NCBI GenBank assembly: GCA_946626605.1
Contig: CAMOUL010000015.1
Span: forward strand, 1-52,388
Reading direction: 5' to 3'
Origin: an uncultured Bacteroidales bacterium
GTDB lineage: Bacteria > Bacteroidota > Bacteroidia > Bacteroidales > Paludibacteraceae
DNA: 52,388 nucleotides
Positions 48,460 through 52,388 of this stretch are shown piece after piece. Every line of letters starts with the position of its first letter. The stretch's first letter is position 1. A program made the translations under genes and the position numbers. The notes below the pieces were generated by a model. It was not told where the DNA came from. It searched no databases and worked only from the letters and a program-made list of their open reading frames with translations.

Positions 48460-49956
48460 TTACCATGCGACACCGAGGGTGATGCCAAGGCCGTGCTGGA
48501 GGTACTGATTGAAGGAATCGTTATTGCTTTTGGGCTTGAACGCCGGGATCTTCAGGTCATTCTTAGTCCACTGCCAATCCATCGCGTAATGAAGTCCCAG
48601 GACCAAGTCCACGGAGTTGAACGGGATACGCCAATCGAGCCCTATACGCGTATCCGTGAGAATAGCAAAGCCCCCATAGATATTTCCCGTTTTCATCGGG
48701 CCGGCTCCGGCACTCTGGGTAATACGCGGAACAAGCATGTATTTTCCCACCTGAATGGGTAGCTGACCTCCGACATAGAGCCCGAACATGGCTCCCGCGC
48801 GGGTTTTATAACCTAACTTGGTAGCGAAAATCTCGTCCTCGGTCATGGCTTCTTCGATGAGCGCAGTTATCTGAATGCCGGTAACGATATAGCCCAACCA
48901 ATCATGCCCTACTTGCAGCCCCACCTGCTGATTCATTCCCAGATAATTGTCATAGACTAACCGCACATGGTTCGTATTGTCCATATCGGTCACGATACGT
49001 GTTGCGGAGCGCTCGAATTTCTTGGCAGCCTTCCCCTTTTGCGCAATCAGACTATCACGGACAGCAAGTGTGCGCAGCGCGGGATCGAGCGGCAAATGCC
49101 AATCCGTCTCCCTTAAATCTTTTTGAACCGAATCCGGCAACTGGCGGAACACATACAACCAATCTTCGCCGGAGAGCGACCGCAGCGGCTCTATCTCCTT
49201 GCCGGCATCGTTTTTGGACGCTCCCAAGGTAGCGATAAACGCTTGCACATCTTCTTTCCCGATTGCCAATCCCACTCCTTCGCGATAGAAAGCCTTCCAG
49301 GTGTTGATGCCCAAGATCTCGTACTTGCCTGCCGCGTTTTTGAGCAAGAGCGGTCCGCCGCTACTACCGGGATCAATAGAAGCCGTATGTTGGATGATAC
49401 GCGAGGCGCGCTCGTGACTATCGACATCCACGCGTGCGTTGGAGATGCTTCCGCGCGTGAGTTGCCAGGACGGTTTATTTGCCAACTCGGGAAAACCTGC
49501 TGCCACAATAGAGAGATCTTCCTCTATCTCACCGGCATAAATAGGCAGCGCAATCATCTCACATTCCGCAGGAAGGGCTATCGCCGCCAAGTCCGCTTCT
49601 CCGATATTCGTCACATCGCAATGCTCGTAACGGAGCGTTTTCTCGTGGAGCTGGAAGGTGAGGGTTGCTTTCCCTGCGTAGCCGATGACATGGAGGTTGG
49701 TGAGCACATATTTCTTACCTCCCTGCTCCACTACGACACCCGAACCGAAAGTGCCTTCGTTCTTATAGGCGGTTAACGCCCGCGAAGCGCTTCTCATTCC
49801 GGCTCTCGCCGTATAGAGGGCGTAGTCGCCCATGAACGATTTGTCCGCATCGGAATACTCCGGTTCAACGACACAAACACTATGCCGCAAGCCTTGCGCA
49901 GAAGCCGGCAGCAGCACACACAGCAGCATAGCTGCCAAATAGAAAATACGTTTCAT
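48460..49956 (-). CDS. trypsin-like protease fused to an outer-membrane barrel, 498 aa
   Basis: Signal peptide MKRIFYLAAMLLCVLLPASA. Residues ~60-260 form an S1-type (chymotrypsin/HtrA-like) protease with the catalytic residues in VLTNLHV (His), GEADLAAI (Asp) and DPGSSGGPLLL (Ser). After a linker (~260-340) the rest (~345-498) has a chain of amphipathic strands (VRLVYDNYLGMNQQVGLQVG, SVDLVLGLHYAMDW) and ends in GITLGVAW. This fits a small barrel in the outer membrane, so the protease would be fixed to it. No PDZ domain is seen. Confidence 0.8.
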   Translation of the reverse strand: MKRIFYLAAMLLCVLLPASAQGLRHSVCVVEPEYSDADKSFMGDYALYTARAGMRSASRALTAYKNEGTFGSGVVVEQGGKKYVLTNLHVIGYAGKATLTFQLHEKTLRYEHCDVTNIGEADLAAIALPAECEMIALPIYAGEIEEDLSIVAAGFPELANKPSWQLTRGSISNARVDVDSHERASRIIQHTASIDPGSSGGPLLLKNAAGKYEILGINTWKAFYREGVGLAIGKEDVQAFIATLGASKNDAGKEIEPLRSLSGEDWLYVFRQLPDSVQKDLRETDWHLPLDPALRTLAVRDSLIAQKGKAAKKFERSATRIVTDMDNTNHVRLVYDNYLGMNQQVGLQVGHDWLGYIVTGIQITALIEEAMTEDEIFATKLGYKTRAGAMFGLYVGGQLPIQVGKYMLVPRITQSAGAGPMKTGNIYGGFAILTDTRIGLDWRIPFNSVDLVLGLHYAMDWQWTKNDLKIPAFKPKSNNDSFNQYLQHGLGITLGVAW

Positions 49957-49967
49957 ATCAGAAAAAA

Positions 49968-50741
49968 TTATTCGTCGTCACCCACTACACCATTCGAAAC
50001 TGAGTCCGTCTTCGTCTCCAGAACAGCTTTTTCTTCCGGCATGGTGTTTTCTTCAGGAATCACTTTTAGCGGCTTTTCCGCTTTCTTGTCCCCCGCCATT
50101 TCGTCCAATATATACTGCATATCGGAGCCTTTGAGTTTGCCTTTCTTGATAGCCGTAGCGATCTCTTCATTCTCAGCGAACAGTTTCGCTGCCGCTTTCT
50201 TCATCGCCATAAAACTGCCGTTCACCATCGCCAGGTCAGCCAGTTCCAACTCCGGGCGGACGAGATAATAGAGGGTTGGGGTGTCCGGTCCGTTTCCACC
50301 TACAAACTTAATAAAATTCAAATCGCCTGTTTTCTTATCCATTTGATAGTTCATCTCGCATTGGAAAATCACACCCCATGCACTTCCCATCACCGGATTA
50401 CCCCATTGATGCTCACTCTGCATCATCGATTTGCGGGCGTGGACGTAGTACAACACGTGCTTCTTATCCGGGAAATCCTTATGCCAGATCTTGATACCAA
50501 CGATATTCGCCGCATCTATATCCGTATGACCTTTGTCACCCGCATTCTTTTTGACCCCCAGCTTGCCTTTGCCGACTCGCGGTAACTCCACCTCCGCGTA
50601 TTCTTCGGAATGTCCGTCCACGAAATACACTTCACCCGGGTAATAATGAGGCGTGAGCAAAGTCATTTGTGTAATAAACTGCGCGTGAAGCGCTACGCTG
50701 GCAAAGACTGCTGCCAGAACAAGAAGAAATCTTTTTTTCAT
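49968..50741 (-). CDS. exported protein of unknown function, 257 aa
   Basis: The start at 50741 (MKKRFLLVLAAVFASVALHA) is used because ATG 50774 lies inside the promoter. The body has DGHSEEYAEVELPRVG and GIKIWHKDFPDKKHVLYYVH, likely an all-beta domain, then a helical charged C-terminus. I recognise no family. First gene of the set with the protease-barrel and FN3-type genes. Confidence 0.75.
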   Translation of the reverse strand: MKKRFLLVLAAVFASVALHAQFITQMTLLTPHYYPGEVYFVDGHSEEYAEVELPRVGKGKLGVKKNAGDKGHTDIDAANIVGIKIWHKDFPDKKHVLYYVHARKSMMQSEHQWGNPVMGSAWGVIFQCEMNYQMDKKTGDLNFIKFVGGNGPDTPTLYYLVRPELELADLAMVNGSFMAMKKAAAKLFAENEEIATAIKKGKLKGSDMQYILDEMAGDKKAEKPLKVIPEENTMPEEKAVLETKTDSVSNGVVGDDE

Positions 50742-50771
50742 AAATTTGAACGTTTTATTAACAATTCGCTG

Positions 50772-50802
50772 CAAAATTACAGCTTTTTCTTGAATTATGC
50801 AA
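50772..50802 (-). promoter_or_regulatory. promoter of the exported orphan/protease set
   Basis: TAATTTTG with TTGCATAATT 13 bases upstream. Confidence 0.8.
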
Positions 50803-50862
50803 TAGTTTATAACATTTTTTTACCATAAACACACAAAAAGCGTGCGTTTTCGTTCGCTTCAT

Positions 50863-50998
50863 TTGATTTGTTGAGGTCTTCGACTACCTTTATCACTCAA
50901 ATAAATGCACGGAAAACTCACGCTACTACGTGAGCGTGCATAAACCGTACTTGAGTGATTTTGATTTTGTTAAAAGTGTCGAAGTTTCAACAAATCAA
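50863..50998 (-). other. structured element C (multi-stem hairpin)
   Basis: Stems: TTGATTTGTTGA (50863-50874) with TCAACAAATCAA (50987-50998); CTTCGAC (50878-50884) with GTCGAAG (50978-50984); ATCACTCAA (50892-50900) with TTGAGTGAT (50951-50959); tip CTCACG (50917-50922) with CGTGAG (50929-50934). Loop segments CTACCTTT and AAAAGTG are the same as in element A. Confidence 0.85.
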
Positions 50999-51024
50999 GC
51001 TTTGGCTTATTACGCTTTATGATG

Positions 51025-51040
51025 GCGCAACGCTTTGCGC
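51025..51040. repeat. GCGC hairpin of tail module C
   Basis: GCGC-AACGCTTT-GCGC. Confidence 0.65.
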
Positions 51041-51061
51041 TTTTATATTTCTATATTTTAT

Positions 51062-51090
51062 CCGCTTTTTTACGCTGTCGGTGCCAGCGG
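51062..51090. repeat. R repeat copy (module C)
   Basis: CCGCTTTTTTACGCTGTCGG and following to CCAGCGG; contains the small inverted repeat CGCTG/CAGCG. Confidence 0.85.
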
Positions 51091-51106
51091 TCAGACTTGG
51101 GTCAGT

Positions 51107-51499
51107 TTATAAATCTCCGGACCAACCGTGCCCTAAATCCCAATGCTCGTCGTATTTGAACTCAAAATACGGCAAGGCGAAGTATTTTTCCAACAATGCA
51201 GTCAACTCTTCCTCTATGTCCTTTGCCCATTGACCGACAAAAACCACAAAATGGTCCACAGCCCAAGCTACACGGCCACGAGTATTTTGCCGATGATCAG
51301 GTTCTTCGTAGTTAATGACCTTTATTCCACTAGCTTTTGCATCCTCTACCATCTTTGGTGTCAGTTCTTTCTTATAGACGCCGAAGAAATCGTGTTCCTC
51401 CGGGTCATACCAGAAGATTCCCACCGCCGGCATGGGCTCGTCGAAGGACTTCATATCCTTCATAATGGCTTCTTTTTCGCTATGTGTTAAAGTGGTCAT
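51107..51499 (-). CDS. accessory protein of unknown function, 130 aa
   Basis: The start at ATG 51499 (MTTLTHSEKEAIMKDMKSFD) is preferred; a GTG-led frame to 51535 lies in the promoter. Contains VGIFWYDPEEHDFFGVYKKE and HFVVFVGQWAKDIEEEL. Cytoplasmic by lack of a signal peptide. I recognise no family. Framed by head module copy 2 and tail module C, a single-gene cassette. Confidence 0.75.
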   Translation of the reverse strand: MTTLTHSEKEAIMKDMKSFDEPMPAVGIFWYDPEEHDFFGVYKKELTPKMVEDAKASGIKVINYEEPDHRQNTRGRVAWAVDHFVVFVGQWAKDIEEELTALLEKYFALPYFEFKYDEHWDLGHGWSGDL

Positions 51500-51501
51500 A
51501 T

Positions 51502-51573
51502 TGTTTTCTAAACCTTTGCCGCTGCAAAGGTACACAAAAAAAATGACATACGCAAGAGGTATGCCATTTTTTT
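51502..51573 (-). promoter_or_regulatory. head module copy 2: overlapping terminator and promoter
   Basis: Nearly identical to 46562-46634. The hairpin GGCATAC/GTATGTC with a T-run can end the aquaporin transcript and also carries the -33 box for the accessory gene. Confidence 0.75.
51525..51555 (-). promoter_or_regulatory. promoter of the 130-aa accessory gene
   Basis: TACCTTTG with TTGCGTATGT 13 bases upstream. Confidence 0.8.
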
Positions 51574-51601
51574 GAGATTTTTTGATAAATCGAAGATGCT
51601 C

Positions 51602-52315
51602 TTATTTCTTGCAGTTACCTTCGCAGGTGATGCACTTGTAGCAGAGGCCTGCGAGGGCTGCGCCAACGAGCGGAGCAACGATGAAGAGCCAGAGCTGCGG
51701 GAGAGCGAGTGCGTTCTCGGAGAAGAGAGCCTGCGAGATCGAACGTGCCGGGTTAACCGAAGTGTTGGTCAACGGAATAGAGATCAAGTGGATGAGCGTC
51801 AGGGTCAGACCGATAGCCAGACCACCGAAAGCACCGTTAGCGTGCTTGCTGTCCGTAACGCCGAGGATGACCATGAGGAAGACAAACGTCAGGACGCACT
51901 CGGTAGCGAAAGCACCCCAAACATTCGTCTGGAGGTAACCGGCCTCTACATCAGCAGCGGAGAAGAAGTCTCCGTAGCCGTTCGCAGCAAACGTACCGAT
52001 CTCCATGCCTGCGGATTTAGCGATACCGAAGAGGATAGCGGCAGCTGCGATAGCGCCGAGGATCTGTGCACACCAGTAGCAGAACATCTCTTTTGCGGAC
52101 ATACGACCGTTCACAAAAACACCCAGGCTGACAGCCGGATTCAGATGTGCGCCACTAATGTGGCCTATTCCGTAAGCCGCAGCGACAATCGTCAGACCGA
52201 ACGCAAGGGCTACGCCCAGAAAACCAACATGTCCAAACAGGGCCGTTCCACAACCGCCCAGAACCAAAACTGCCGTTCCGAAGAACTCTGCAGCAAACTT
52301 ATTACATAATTTCAT
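51602..52315 (-). CDS. aqpZ: aquaporin Z-type water channel, 237 aa
   Basis: Six membrane segments with both pore motifs, HLNPAVS and SVNPARS, and EFFGTAVLVLGGCGTALF at the N-terminus. It allows rapid water flow through the inner membrane. The C-terminus YKCITCEGNCKK has three cysteines, which is unusual. The start at 52315 is the normal one for the family. Confidence 0.95.
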   Translation of the reverse strand: MKLCNKFAAEFFGTAVLVLGGCGTALFGHVGFLGVALAFGLTIVAAAYGIGHISGAHLNPAVSLGVFVNGRMSAKEMFCYWCAQILGAIAAAAILFGIAKSAGMEIGTFAANGYGDFFSAADVEAGYLQTNVWGAFATECVLTFVFLMVILGVTDSKHANGAFGGLAIGLTLTLIHLISIPLTNTSVNPARSISQALFSENALALPQLWLFIVAPLVGAALAGLCYKCITCEGNCKK

Positions 52316-52335
52316 TTTGTTTTATTATTTAAGGG

Positions 52336-52366
52336 TTGTATATTTAAAATATTTTTTGTATCTTTG
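52336..52366 (+). promoter_or_regulatory. promoter reading out of the window
   Basis: TTGTATATTT, 13 bases, TATCTTTG; the gene it drives starts beyond 52388. Confidence 0.75.
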
Positions 52367-52388
52367 CACCCGATTTACATCTAGAGTA

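Larger units (their letters stand above)
50742..51106. other. region between the exported orphan and the accessory orphan: module C
   Basis: In minus order after the accessory gene: R repeat (51062-51090), GCGC hairpin (51025-51040), element C (50863-50998), a U-rich end near 50836-50850, then the promoter at 50772-50802. No gene. Confidence 0.8.

Noticed and set aside
50863..50998. Integron attC site
   Set aside because: The length and folding are similar to long attC sites, but no GTTRRRY core was found in any of the three copies and no integrase is present. The idea of another single-strand recombination site remains open.
51062..51090. R repeat as a Rho-independent terminator
   Set aside because: The T-run precedes the small stem on the plus strand and becomes an A-run after it on the minus strand, which is the wrong order for the minus-strand genes it follows.

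Overview
The window reads as a chromosomal stretch of a member of the Bacteroidales (phylum Bacteroidota). Four things point there. The promoters are of the TAnnTTTG type. The envelope genes are typical of the phylum: BamA followed by two OmpH/Skp chaperones, DUF6089-like barrels, and an ExbB-ExbD-ExbD energizer. GGGtGRT, DUF4954 and AraC regulators with a 7-TM N-terminus are all present. No rRNA, CRISPR array, transposase or phage structural gene was seen.

Layout. Positions 1-5438 hold the 3' part of a membrane-anchored AraC regulator and a five-gene operon of exported proteins of unknown function. Positions 5613-12239 hold a small outer-membrane barrel, the GGGtGRT/NifU-like pair, exported orphans, an OmpA protein with a zinc ribbon, and a DUF4160/DUF2442 pair. 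Positions 12412-19211 are a plus-strand block: a barrel, a TamB-Omp85 fusion of 1529 residues, and a CPA2 antiporter. Positions 19248-27108 hold lipoproteins, the ExbB/ExbD operon behind tRNA-Ser(GGA), TatD, QueA, an RlmL-like methyltransferase and tRNA-Ser(UGA). Positions 27204-35953 look like one long envelope operon: OM protein, uppS, bamA, ompH, ompH, a microprotein, an MFS transporter, murF and a coiled-coil protein. Positions 36027-42463 hold dnaN-DUF4954-rnz-radA, divergent from murI. Positions 42464-46634 are an AT-richer accessory patch: an EcoRI-family methylase with a DUF262-HNH protein, tRNA-Ala, and RhuM with two microproteins. Positions 46654-52315 hold a FN3-type secreted protein, a protease-barrel fusion, an exported orphan, an accessory orphan and aquaporin Z.

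Three kinds of structure lie beyond the genes. First, accessory genes at three places (11.5, 45.2 and 50.9 kb) are followed by the same tail: a short R repeat, a GCGC hairpin and a long multi-stem hairpin. The stems of the long hairpin are kept by compensatory changes while the loops are conserved. Two of these units also share a nearly identical terminator/promoter head, so they look like cassettes. Second, about twenty short tandem arrays with periods of 7, 8, 9, 11 or 23 bp are scattered between genes and also inside core enzymes in frame (queA, rlmL-like, murF, radA, murI). Third, thirteen promoters share one layout, TTGnnTATnn-N13-TAnnTTTG, with exactly the same 13-base spacer.

All calls come from reading the sequence. 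Family names are from recognition of motifs and were not confirmed by a database search.
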